Assembly: GCF_900130045.1 (NCBI RefSeq)
Contig: NZ_FQXT01000003.1
Span: 1 to 64,000, forward strand
Reading direction: 5' to 3'
Source of the DNA: Leeuwenhoekiella palythoae
GTDB lineage: Bacteria > Bacteroidota > Bacteroidia > Flavobacteriales > Flavobacteriaceae
Length of the DNA: 64,000 bases
Each line of letters opens with the position of its first letter. The stretch's first letter is position 1. The notes under the pieces were generated by a model. The model made no database searches, was not told where the DNA came from, and saw nothing but the letters and a program-made list of their open reading frames with translations. Below, one piece after another: positions 54,381-62,526 of the stretch. Both the position numbers and the translations under genes were made by a program.

Positions 54381-54497
54381 TTGCCTAACAATGGCTCATC
54401 GCCAATAACGAGTATTACCGAAAAATTGTAATTTTTGAAACTAGGTAATAAAGCAATTAAACCGACAAATACGAGCCCCAACGCTCGCAACAGGCAA
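54381..54497. repeat. Nested palindrome, right flank of cassette-like gene
   Basis: Four nested arm pairs read directly: TTGCCT (54381) / AGGCAA (54492), GGCTC (54393) / GAGCC (54473), TATTACC (54413) / GGTAATA (54444), AAAAATT (54421) / AATTTTT (54430). The element begins 3 nt after the stop of the NDT-like gene. Folding of the strand resembles integron attC sites in architecture, but the canonical core boxes are not intact. Confidence 0.6.
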
Positions 54498-54549
54498 TAG
54501 TTGAGACCATTCAAACAAAGAATCAATACCCTCTTAAAACACGTTCAAA

Positions 54550-55020
54550 ATGAAAAATTCAATAACTATTCTTTTCGTTCTTTTTTCACTTGCGGTTTTT
54601 GGGCAAGATCAGGAATATCAAGTTTCATCCTATTTAACATCAGGTGTAAAAGCGCCTAATACGCACTATATTGGCGAAGCTTGGCTCAACGGGATCATTG
54701 CCGGTGATGCAGAATTGGGCTATAACATAACCAAAGCGACCTTTAAGGCTAATTCTACTTTAGACTGGCATAAGCATAGTTCGCCTCAAGTGTTGATCAT
54801 TGTTGATGGAGAAGCATATTATCAAGAAAGAGGTAATAATGCAGTAGTCCTTAAGGAGGGTGATATCATCAAGTGTGAAAAAGATATCGAACACTGGCAT
54901 TCTTCAACAAAGAATAGCGACGTAACCTATTTGGCATTATACGGAGGCGAGCAACCCACAACCTGGACGGAAGTGGTAACACAAGCCTATTACGATAAAA
55001 TCGCTGAAGAACTGGATTAA
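54550..55020 (+). CDS. Secreted small cupin protein
   Basis: A 156-residue protein with a signal peptide (SLAVFGQ) and a single cupin domain: motif 1 DWHKHSSPQVLIIV and motif 2 EHWHSST, both retaining histidine ligands. C-terminal TTWTEVVTQAYYDKI matches the end of the two cupins at 1.6-2.5 kb, making this a third, more divergent paralogue, exported but not a lipoprotein. No operon partner. Function unknown. Confidence 0.85.
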   Translation: MKNSITILFVLFSLAVFGQDQEYQVSSYLTSGVKAPNTHYIGEAWLNGIIAGDAELGYNITKATFKANSTLDWHKHSSPQVLIIVDGEAYYQERGNNAVVLKEGDIIKCEKDIEHWHSSTKNSDVTYLALYGGEQPTTWTEVVTQAYYDKIAEELD

Positions 55021-55040
55021 TTTTCAATTCAGGATCATTT

Positions 55041-55080
55041 AAAAAAAGAAAGCCGAGCAGTAACACTCGGCTTTTGTTTT
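55041..55080. terminator. Bidirectional intrinsic terminator
   Basis: AGCCGAG (55051-55057) / CTCGGCT (55066-55072) with a T-rich tail on the plus side and an A-run (T-run on minus) on the other. It serves the convergent cupin and TSP3-lipoprotein genes. Confidence 0.85.
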
Positions 55081-55100
55081 TATAAAACTAACACTTTTAT

Positions 55101-56039
55101 CTACTCAGGAAACTCAGGTGTTACTTGCGTTTTTTCACTTGGAGCGCTATATTCTCCAAATAACAATTCTTCCTGTCTGATGGTTGCTTCTCCGTTTTGA
55201 GAAATAAAGACAAGATCTGTCAAGTTGATGGTGAGTGTGATATTGTTTAGGTTATACGTATGCTCTCTAAATGCATTTACATTATAATCTATGGCGATGT
55301 TATCATTTAAATAATCAGGGCCAATAGATACATCAGTTACATCATTGTTAGGATTCAGATCACGGTCAACATCTTCATTTATGGTAAGTACACCATCGCC
55401 GTCGTCATCAGGATCCATAAAGTTAGGGATGCCGTCACCGTCGGTGTCCAGTGAACCTTCCATATCAATTGAGCCGTCCTCATTTAACACCACACCTTCT
55501 TGATTGGTGGGTACATTATCACCATCATCGTCAAAATCATAATAGTTTGGGATTCCGTCGCCGTCAAGATCAGTCTCCCCGTTTAAAGTCATTTCAAACT
55601 CGGCATCGATATCATCGTCATCATCATACTCACCTTCGGTTACAATGGTAACGGTTCCTTCTGCACTGATGTATTCTTCGGTAACGCTGGGTTGAGAAGG
55701 TGGTACTTCATTACAGAAATAGTCTGAAGTCACGGGATTATTAAAGATGCGGTACGAGACAAACGTGTCAGAGCTGCTTCCTAAGTTAAAAGTATAGGCC
55801 GTTTCGTTGCTCAATTCGGTTAAAATAGGTTCGTCTGTACTTATTCTAAAAGCGATCGCCTCGTTAGTGTCAGAGTTGATCTTATAAAAGATATAATTTA
55901 CGGTCTCTGATTCGGTATCATCTACAGTAGAACAATAATCGACATCTTGTTCAGAAAAATCAAAAGAAGAAACGATAATATCACCGTCGTCACAAGAATT
56001 TAAGGCGATCAAACTAAAGAGAAGCAGTATCTTTTTCAT
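55101..56039 (-). CDS. Lipoprotein with Asp-rich TSP3-like calcium repeats
   Basis: Start ATG 56039 begins a clear lipoprotein signal ([15 protein letters not shown], Cys16), 14 codons inside the longest frame. The 312-residue protein has an N-terminal beta region and a middle section of DxDGDGIPxxxDxDDDGD repeats (about residues 150-215), the thrombospondin type 3/calcium-binding pattern. The C-terminal part (about 230-312) has no recognised domain. Probably a surface lipoprotein of unknown role. A consensus -7 box lies upstream. Confidence 0.8.
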   Translation of the reverse strand: MKKILLLFSLIALNSCDDGDIIVSSFDFSEQDVDYCSTVDDTESETVNYIFYKINSDTNEAIAFRISTDEPILTELSNETAYTFNLGSSSDTFVSYRIFNNPVTSDYFCNEVPPSQPSVTEEYISAEGTVTIVTEGEYDDDDDIDAEFEMTLNGETDLDGDGIPNYYDFDDDGDNVPTNQEGVVLNEDGSIDMEGSLDTDGDGIPNFMDPDDDGDGVLTINEDVDRDLNPNNDVTDVSIGPDYLNDNIAIDYNVNAFREHTYNLNNITLTINLTDLVFISQNGEATIRQEELLFGEYSAPSEKTQVTPEFPE

Positions 56040-56061
56040 AAGAGCAATACACGATTTTGGG

Positions 56062-56069
56062 CAAAAATA
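56062..56069 (-). promoter_or_regulatory. Candidate -7 element of TSP3-lipoprotein gene
   Basis: Complement reads TATTTTTG, full match to TAnnTTTG, 23 nt upstream of the ATG at 56039. No clear -33 box. Confidence 0.4.
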
Positions 56070-56121
56070 ACAGAAATGCATTTTACTAACGGTTAAGCGG
56101 ACTAAATAATTTTATTCTATT

Positions 56122-56129
56122 TAATTTTG
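56122..56129 (+). promoter_or_regulatory. Candidate -7 element of cysteine desulfurase gene
   Basis: TAATTTTG matches TAnnTTTG and is 18 nt before the ATG at 56148; the -33 box is weak. Confidence 0.4.
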
Positions 56130-56147
56130 TGCCTCTAAATTGTAAAA

Positions 56148-57293
56148 ATGTCACAGGTTTATTTTGATAATGCGGCAACCACCGCTATTCGTCCCGAAGT
56201 ATTAGAGCGTATGATCGAAGTGATGCGTGAAGTGCCGGGCAATCCTTCATCTACTCACGCTGTTGGGCGCAAAGCAAAGTCAATCATAGAGCAAGCGCGT
56301 AAAACCATTGCTAATTATCTGCACGTAACTCCGGGTGAGATCGTTTTTACTTCTGGTGGTACCGAAGCTGATAACTTGATCATCAACAGCGCTGTGCGCG
56401 ATCTTGGGGTACGCCACATTATCACAAGTCCTATCGAGCACCACGCGGTAATTCACGTGGTTGAGCATCTACAACTCGCTTATGACATTAAGGTTTCTAT
56501 GGTGCGCATCAAAGAGTGCGGAAGCGTAGATCTTGATCATCTTACAGAGCTGCTTGCCGGCAGTGAGGAGAAAACATTAGTAAGCCTAATGCACATAAAT
56601 AATGAGATCGGTAATATGCTAGATCTTGAGGCGGTGGCTAAACTGGCTAAAGAACATAATACGTTATTTCACAGTGATATGGTGCAGTCTGTGGGGCATT
56701 TTGATCTTAATTTAAGTGAAATACCTGTAGATTTTATCGCTGCAGCCGCACATAAATTTCACGGACCAAAAGGCGTAGGTTTTGCTTTTCTTCGGAAAAA
56801 TTCTAAAGTAAAATCTTTGATCTTTGGTGGTGGTCAGGAGCGTGGAAGCCGCGCAGGAACTGAGCCGGTACACAATATCGCTGGTATGGAAACCGCACTA
56901 ATTAAAGCACAGGAAAATCTGGCAGAGGAGCGTGCTTATATTGAGGAGATCAAATGGTATTTTAAAGAGCAATTAGAAACACACATTCCTGATGTGCATT
57001 TTAATGGAAATTGTCACGACGGTACAAAAAGTACGTACACTTTGCTTAATGTGTGTCTTCCGGTACCGGAAGATAAAGCCTTGATGCTTTTATTTCAATT
57101 GGATTTAAAAGGAATTGCGTGTTCAAAAGGTAGTGCTTGCCAGAGTGGAAGCGACCAAGGCAGTCACGTGCTCAACGCCTTCTTAACAGAAGATAAGTTG
57201 AAAAAACCCAGTATACGTTTTTCATTTTCCCACGAAAACACCAAAGAAGAGGTTGATTATGTCGTGGCTACGTTAAAAGATTTTATCGCTTAA
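56148..57293 (+). CDS. Cysteine desulfurase (NifS/IscS family)
   Basis: A 381-residue class V aminotransferase-fold enzyme. PLP lysine is Lys203 in AAAHKFHGPKG; the catalytic cysteine is Cys331 in SACQSGSDQGSHVL; FTSGGTEADN binds PLP phosphate. It removes sulfur from cysteine for Fe-S cluster or thio-cofactor assembly. No isc or suf genes are adjacent, so the acceptor cannot be named. Its stop interlocks with the convergent TonB receptor gene (TTAA at 57290-57293). Confidence 0.93.
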   Translation: MSQVYFDNAATTAIRPEVLERMIEVMREVPGNPSSTHAVGRKAKSIIEQARKTIANYLHVTPGEIVFTSGGTEADNLIINSAVRDLGVRHIITSPIEHHAVIHVVEHLQLAYDIKVSMVRIKECGSVDLDHLTELLAGSEEKTLVSLMHINNEIGNMLDLEAVAKLAKEHNTLFHSDMVQSVGHFDLNLSEIPVDFIAAAAHKFHGPKGVGFAFLRKNSKVKSLIFGGGQERGSRAGTEPVHNIAGMETALIKAQENLAEERAYIEEIKWYFKEQLETHIPDVHFNGNCHDGTKSTYTLLNVCLPVPEDKALMLLFQLDLKGIACSKGSACQSGSDQGSHVLNAFLTEDKLKKPSIRFSFSHENTKEEVDYVVATLKDFIA

Positions 57294-59743
57294 AAACGCG
57301 CGCTCAACCGAATATTAAAAACCCGAGGCGTCAAGTAATTAGGTACAGCGTATTGCTGGCGCGTGGCAGCATCTCGTACAAAAGTGTTCGTGATGCTGTT
57401 CTGACGGTCAAAAATGTTGAAGATCTCAATTCCCGTACTCAGCTCTTTTATAAGGCTGTTACGTAACGAACTCCGCTCTGAATTAATGATGGTATATAAA
57501 AAACCAACATCAGACCTGAAGTAAAAGGGCAAGCGGGTTTGGTACAGGTAAGGATCTGCATAACTTGGAGAACCTCCCGGCAAACCGGTTTGATACACCA
57601 TTTTTAAATACAATTTCATATCCGGAATACGCGGCACGTAGTCTTGAAACAGAAAAGCCACTTTAAAACGCTGATCGGTAGGTCTTGCGATATAGCCCCG
57701 ATCTTGAATGTTTTCTTCAGTTTTTAAAAGTCCGAGACTGATCCAGCTGTCGGTTCCCGGAACAAATTCACCCGATAGCCGAAAATCTAATCCATACGCA
57801 TAAGCTTCCGCATCATTTGCTGCCCGATACCGGATGCGCACATTTTCTAAGGTATACGTATTTACGTTGTCTAAACTTTTAAAATAAGCTTCAGAGGTCA
57901 GCGTAAAAGGACGTCCCCACATATCAAAACTCCAGTCGTTTCCTAGCACCAGATGCACACTGCGCTGTGCTTCAACATCAGGAACTACCTGTCCTTGATC
58001 ATTACGCAGTTCGCGGTAGAAGGGAGGCTGGTGGTAAATTCCTGCTGCAAGTCTAAAAAGCATATCGCTTTTCCAATTCGGTTTTAAACTGAATTGCCCC
58101 CGCGGGCTAACCACTTGCTGTGAAGTTGAAGCAATACCTAAACCACTCACCGTCCAGAATTGACTACGAATACCGGCATTAAACCAAGCCTTTGCAGAAG
58201 ACCAATTAATTCGTTTAGAATATTGTAAATAGCCCATCACGCGATCGATGCTCACGCTGTTTTGAGCCCTTCTGGACGTAAATGGCGACAGAGGAGCATC
58301 AAAGGGTTCATAAGGTTGCTCATTGACAAATTCTTCTAACGGCGGTCTCTTAGAAAACCCGGCAGAGTCAATGATCTCGTATTCTTGCAAGCGGTCTCTT
58401 ATATTTTCGTGTGCATATTTTAATCCCCAATCCAGCTGATGTTCATCTTTAATATATTGGCCTTTGTGCTGTAGGTTGACAATGAGCGCATCCAGATTAT
58501 TGCGGGCGTGGGTGAGTTGTGCACCTATGGCTCGGGTAAAATCCACTTCGCCTGCATTTGCGCTGCCAATTGTGGTATTAGGCGTTCCCAAAGCGTATTG
58601 TGCAGCGATGTCATAATGTTCTTGTTCTTGGGTGTGATATGCAGAGGCGGTGAATTTTAAGTCTAACTGTTCGTTAGGTTGATAGGTGGTGGAGAGCGCT
58701 CCACAATAGGTTTCATAACGATCCTGTTCCTGACCATTGTAAACCACAACTAAAGCAACAGGATCTGCAAGCGTACCAAAGTTGGTCTGCCGGGTTTGTG
58801 GCTCATAATTATAGCTGTTCACGGCTACCGTTCCCAAAAAATCAATACTAAATTTTGGGTTAAATGTATAGGTCAGATACGTTTGTAGGTCGGTAAATCT
58901 GGGTCTATAATTGGTTTGTGTTTGTTTAGCGTCAACCAGCAAACTATTGTCCCAATATCGCGCACCGCCAATAGCGGTAAACTTTTTATTCTTGCTAATT
59001 CCTTCTGCGGAAATACTGGCGCCAAGAAGACTGACATCTGCCGAAGCTGCAAATTCTACCGGTCGTTTATAGGTAATATCGAGTACTGATGAAAGCTTGT
59101 CGCCATATTTGGCCTGAAAACCTCCTGCACTAAAATCTATATCGCGCACCAGATCGGGGTTGATAATGCTTAATCCTTCTTGTTGTCCTGAGCGAATCAG
59201 AAAAGGGCGATACACTTCAATATCATTAATATAAACAAGGTTTTCGTCATAGTTCCCGCCACGCACCGCGTACTGCGTGCTCAGTTCGTTGTTGCTGCTC
59301 ACGCCGGGCAGTGCCTGAAGTAAATTTTCTACACCGGGATTTGCACCTGGAATTTTACGTACCGTTTCGGGAGTAAGAATGGTGATTCCGCTGAGTTGAT
59401 CAGTAGTATTGGCAGTGATCACCACATCACTTATTTGTTCGACCTTAGCATTCAAAACAGGATTGAATTCAACCATTTCGTTTTCTTTCAGATTGAATTG
59501 CGCCTTGATCGCTTTATAAGCGATATGAGAAAAGTTAAGTTGAATTGTTTTTTCCGCAGGAATGCTCAAAGTATAAAAACCCGATTCGTCCGTTTGGGTA
59601 CCGCCACCAGACCACGTTATGTTAACGCCGCTTTGAGGAACTTGCTGTTCATTAAAAACTACTCCGCGTACGATCGCTTGCTGAGCCATCCCGGAAACGG
59701 ATAGCAACACACAAAGCACGCAAAAAAGGGTAGTGGTTCTCAA
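57290..59743 (-). CDS. TonB-dependent outer-membrane receptor
   Basis: I placed the start at TTG 59743, which begins a signal peptide (RTTTLFCVLCVLLSVSGMAQQ) 4 nt after the upstream stop; an ATG at 59794 would overlap the M23 gene by 47 nt and add 17 residues before the signal. The protein (about 817 residues) has a carboxypeptidase-regulatory-like domain (VVFNEQQVPQSGVNITWSGG), plug domain (VENLLQALPGVSSNNELSTQYAVRGGNYDENLVYINDIEV marks it) and a 22-strand barrel ending NIRLSARF. No SusD partner, so it probably takes up something other than a polysaccharide. Co-transcribed with the M23 gene. Confidence 0.88.
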   Translation of the reverse strand: MRTTTLFCVLCVLLSVSGMAQQAIVRGVVFNEQQVPQSGVNITWSGGGTQTDESGFYTLSIPAEKTIQLNFSHIAYKAIKAQFNLKENEMVEFNPVLNAKVEQISDVVITANTTDQLSGITILTPETVRKIPGANPGVENLLQALPGVSSNNELSTQYAVRGGNYDENLVYINDIEVYRPFLIRSGQQEGLSIINPDLVRDIDFSAGGFQAKYGDKLSSVLDITYKRPVEFAASADVSLLGASISAEGISKNKKFTAIGGARYWDNSLLVDAKQTQTNYRPRFTDLQTYLTYTFNPKFSIDFLGTVAVNSYNYEPQTRQTNFGTLADPVALVVVYNGQEQDRYETYCGALSTTYQPNEQLDLKFTASAYHTQEQEHYDIAAQYALGTPNTTIGSANAGEVDFTRAIGAQLTHARNNLDALIVNLQHKGQYIKDEHQLDWGLKYAHENIRDRLQEYEIIDSAGFSKRPPLEEFVNEQPYEPFDAPLSPFTSRRAQNSVSIDRVMGYLQYSKRINWSSAKAWFNAGIRSQFWTVSGLGIASTSQQVVSPRGQFSLKPNWKSDMLFRLAAGIYHQPPFYRELRNDQGQVVPDVEAQRSVHLVLGNDWSFDMWGRPFTLTSEAYFKSLDNVNTYTLENVRIRYRAANDAEAYAYGLDFRLSGEFVPGTDSWISLGLLKTEENIQDRGYIARPTDQRFKVAFLFQDYVPRIPDMKLYLKMVYQTGLPGGSPSYADPYLYQTRLPFYFRSDVGFLYTIINSERSSLRNSLIKELSTGIEIFNIFDRQNSITNTFVRDAATRQQYAVPNYLTPRVFNIRLSARF

Positions 59744-59747
59744 TAGA

Positions 59748-61439
59748 TTATTTTCGGTAGAAGGTTGCTTCAAAAGTTGTGCTGTTGCCCACATTATCGG
59801 TGACGGTCAGTTTGAATTCGTTGGCGCCGCTCACACTTATGCCATCGCCAAAAGAATAGGTAAGCTGATTCTTTTTGTATTCATATTCCATCAAAGCAAA
59901 TTTACCATTGATGGTCGCCCGGTAACTTTTGATACCGGTATCTTCATCTGTAATTTTAAAATTGATTTCGTTTAAATTAGAAATCCATTTTCCGTCAGAA
60001 AAATCTAAAGACTGAATTTTAGGAGGTTTGGTATCTATGCCGACCTTAAAATCACCTAATGCGTTTATAGAGGCGGTGAGATGGTCGTCTTCCAGGCGTG
60101 CTCCTTCATAGCGTAGTAGTCCGCGGTAATTGACACGCCCTATATAAAGTTTCTCACGATTCTGACGGGCAAAGGCAGAAACATCATAAGCCAGGCGTAT
60201 GTATTTATGTACCGGAATTAGATCTTCATCCAGATGTAGTGCGTCGGTATTCGCAGTAATATCTAAGTAGTAATCATCATAGAACGCACCTTCTGGAATA
60301 AAAACCTCCCAATCACCAACTTCAAAATTCTTGTAGGTGTCGGCTTCCACGAAATATGGAGTTGTTTTGATTTCTTTAGGCGTAAGAATGGGCTCTTTAG
60401 CAATGGTAATGGGAACCACAAGCGTTGATGTATTACCTTGAATATCTTTAACTTTAATAGTATACACCGAAGCATTTCCGTTTTGGGTAAGATCGATCAC
60501 GCCTTTGTTCTTCTCGTAAGTAAAAATGCTCAAGGGGTTGTTGCGTTCTATAAAAAGTTTTTGCACCCGTTTGCGGTCACCTTCATAAAGTTCGTAATCA
60601 ATCATTCGGTTAAGGTATCGTGTTTCAGCAAAGGAGAATTGGTCCATTTTTACTTCCAAATACTTTTCGCCGTTAAAGCTGGTTTCAATGGAATAGATCC
60701 CGTTGCTATTATTAGCTCCGTCTTGCTGATCGATGGTTCCTAAGGCAAAACCAATCTGACCATAAGCACGTATTTTTTCAGCTAAAAAAGTGCCGTCAGG
60801 TTGTTTGGTAAAGCGCAATTCCTGACGTTTTTGAGATTGATTTACGTGGCTGGAATCAGACAAGGTATATACCACTAGATCTTTAAGAATAGGGTCTTGG
60901 TGATCGGGCGCTTGAATGCCAAAAAGTTGCGCATTCAAGGGGCGCTCATTTTTATCGCGAATCTCAAAATGCAAGTGTGGGCCGCCGCTACCGCCAGTGT
61001 TTCCGCTATAAGCTACTAATTCACCCTGCGTGACCACAAGCTCATCAGGATTCGGAAATAATTCGACCTCATAATTTTCAGCTTCGTATTGCTTTTGTTT
61101 GACATAAGCATCAATCGCAGGACCGTATTTGCTCAGGTGCCCATAAACAGTGGTATAACCATTAGGATGTGTGATGTATAAAGCTTTGCCATAACCATAA
61201 TGTGAAACCTTAATGCGGCTCACATACCCTGAGGCGCTGGCGACCACTTCAAGACCGGTTCGGTGTTGGGTTTTAATATCAAGACCACTATGAAAATGAT
61301 TACTTCTGAGTTCTCCAAAAGTTCCCGCAAAAACCGTAGGAATTTTTAAAGGTTTAATGAAAGCATCCTGCGGAAATTCGTTTTGAGCAAACATTACATT
61401 TGCCGCGATACCAAAAAAGAATAAAAGTGATTTTTTCAT
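59748..61439 (-). CDS. M23 family metallopeptidase
   Basis: A 563-residue exported protein with signal peptide (FFGIAANVMFAQ). The LytM/M23 domain (about 30-180) holds the zinc ligands in NHFHSGLDIK and GGPHLHFEIRD; beta-rich domains follow to the C-terminus. Intact HxxxD and HxH motifs indicate an active peptidoglycan endopeptidase, working on cell-wall cross-links in growth or division. It precedes the TonB receptor with only 4 nt between stop and the proposed TTG start. Confidence 0.9.
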   Translation of the reverse strand: MKKSLLFFFGIAANVMFAQNEFPQDAFIKPLKIPTVFAGTFGELRSNHFHSGLDIKTQHRTGLEVVASASGYVSRIKVSHYGYGKALYITHPNGYTTVYGHLSKYGPAIDAYVKQKQYEAENYEVELFPNPDELVVTQGELVAYSGNTGGSGGPHLHFEIRDKNERPLNAQLFGIQAPDHQDPILKDLVVYTLSDSSHVNQSQKRQELRFTKQPDGTFLAEKIRAYGQIGFALGTIDQQDGANNSNGIYSIETSFNGEKYLEVKMDQFSFAETRYLNRMIDYELYEGDRKRVQKLFIERNNPLSIFTYEKNKGVIDLTQNGNASVYTIKVKDIQGNTSTLVVPITIAKEPILTPKEIKTTPYFVEADTYKNFEVGDWEVFIPEGAFYDDYYLDITANTDALHLDEDLIPVHKYIRLAYDVSAFARQNREKLYIGRVNYRGLLRYEGARLEDDHLTASINALGDFKVGIDTKPPKIQSLDFSDGKWISNLNEINFKITDEDTGIKSYRATINGKFALMEYEYKKNQLTYSFGDGISVSGANEFKLTVTDNVGNSTTFEATFYRK

Positions 61440-61663
61440 AGAAAAGCTAAGATAATTATTTGAAGCGAACTTTAAGTGATTAGCGCATCCTTATGGTAGA
61501 ATATTGTACCGGTAATACAGCAATTTTTAAGCTTGAATGTGTCTTGATTCAAGGATTAAATCTTTAGTTTAAGTCTTGAATATCTAAATACTTCAAAGCC
61601 AAAAATTTAAATACCTAAACATTATTGTCAGCTATATACCTATTAAAAATAAAATAGATTGTA

Positions 61664-61694
61664 TTGGGATATTAGTGCGCGAATGTTAACTTTG
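61664..61694 (+). promoter_or_regulatory. Promoter of zapB-like/zapA unit
   Basis: TTG (61664-61666), 20-nt spacer, TAACTTTG (61687-61694): full -7 match with correct spacing. The start codon lies 28 nt downstream. The remainder of the 61440-61722 gap shows nothing else recognisable. Confidence 0.65.
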
Positions 61695-61722
61695 TGTGAC
61701 TAAGCATTGTTAAAAATAGGTT

Positions 61723-62013
61723 ATGAGTGAACTGTTGGAGCGTGTTGATGCATTGCAAAATGTTATGAGCAAATTGGTGCATCGCTACCAAAAGCTTCAA
61801 CGTAATCACGAGCTTTTAGAGGCTGAAAATCAGAAACTCAAGCTAGAACAACAAGAATTAAATGAAGTTCTTGCTAACTGGGAAGCAAAGTACAGTACAC
61901 TCAAAGCTGCTAATGCAATGCTGGGCAGTAACGAATATAAACGGGAAACCAAGCTCAAAATAAATGCTATGATGCGAGAACTTGACGCATGTATTGCGCA
62001 ACTTGCAGATTAG
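61723..62013 (+). CDS. ZapB-like coiled-coil protein
   Basis: A 96-residue protein predicted to be almost wholly coiled coil: heptad-rich segment from about 3 to 65 (LLERVDALQNVMSKLVHRY, NHELLEAENQKLKLEQQEL). It lies 15 nt upstream of zapA, and small coiled-coil genes in this place are probably division-related, similar in size to ZapB. No sequence motif proves this; the name is by context. Confidence 0.65.
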   Translation: MSELLERVDALQNVMSKLVHRYQKLQRNHELLEAENQKLKLEQQELNEVLANWEAKYSTLKAANAMLGSNEYKRETKLKINAMMRELDACIAQLAD

Positions 62014-62028
62014 ACTTAAAAGGATCTC

Positions 62029-62319
62029 ATGTCTGATTATTTAAAAATTAAATTGTCTATAGCAGACCGGGTTTATCCTTTAACTATAAAACCTCAACAG
62101 GAAGAAGGCTTACGTAAAGCGGCAAAGGAAATTGAGGCTATGATTAAAAAGTTTGAGCAAAGTTATGCTGTTAGAGATAAGCAAGATGTATTGGCCATGT
62201 GTGCCTTGCAATTCGCTTCAAAAGCTATACAACAGGATATGGACGGCGCAGGACAACATTCTGAAGCCATCGAACAACTTAAAAATTTAGAGTTGCTCGT
62301 TAAAAGTCAGCTATCCTAA
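62029..62319 (+). CDS. zapA: Cell division protein ZapA
   Basis: A 96-residue protein with the ZapA N-terminal domain (KIKLSIADRVYPLTIKPQQEEGLRKAAKEIEAMIKKF) and a C-terminal helix that forms a dimer or tetramer coiled coil. ZapA bundles FtsZ protofilaments at the Z-ring. Position between the coiled-coil gene and 6S RNA, with rny beyond, is typical; zapA next to ssrS is also known in proteobacteria. Confidence 0.9.
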   Translation: MSDYLKIKLSIADRVYPLTIKPQQEEGLRKAAKEIEAMIKKFEQSYAVRDKQDVLAMCALQFASKAIQQDMDGAGQHSEAIEQLKNLELLVKSQLS

Positions 62320-62339
62320 CGTTCTTTAAAATAGAATAC

Positions 62340-62511
62340 TTACTGCCTACATTGGTTATATTTTTTGGTAAACTCAACACTATATTCTTTAAGAGGGATG
62401 AGTCTGAGTTGTAAAAGCGCGCCGTCTTTGAACGGATTCTTGATCAGCTCGTTAGTCCTATGATTTATTTTAAGGAGTTTACTCAAAACACTTCCAATGT
62501 AGGCTTTTTTT
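62340..62511 (+). ncRNA. ssrS: 6S RNA (6S-Flavo type)
   Basis: Between zapA and rny. The closing stem is 11 perfect base pairs, GCCTACATTGG (62345-62355) with CCAATGTAGGC (62494-62504), followed by a T-run terminator (62505-62511). An inner 8-bp stem GTAAACTC (62368-62375) / GAGTTTAC (62475-62482) and a central CCGT/ACGG hairpin give the long rod with a central bulge expected of 6S RNA. Size about 170 nt and location match 6S-Flavo (recalled Rfam family). It would bind the RNA polymerase-sigma holoenzyme in stationary phase. Confidence 0.85.
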
Positions 62512-62526
62512 ATATATACTAACTCA

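Noticed and set aside
54381-54497. Calling the right flank a true integron attC site
   Set aside because: GCCTAAC is present on one side but the partner box is CAACAGGC rather than GTTAGGC, and there is no integrase, so only a resemblance is claimed.
55451-55651. Plus-strand His-rich open frame opposite the TSP3 repeats
   Set aside because: A mirror of the Asp-codon (GAT/GAC) repeats on the other strand; not a gene.
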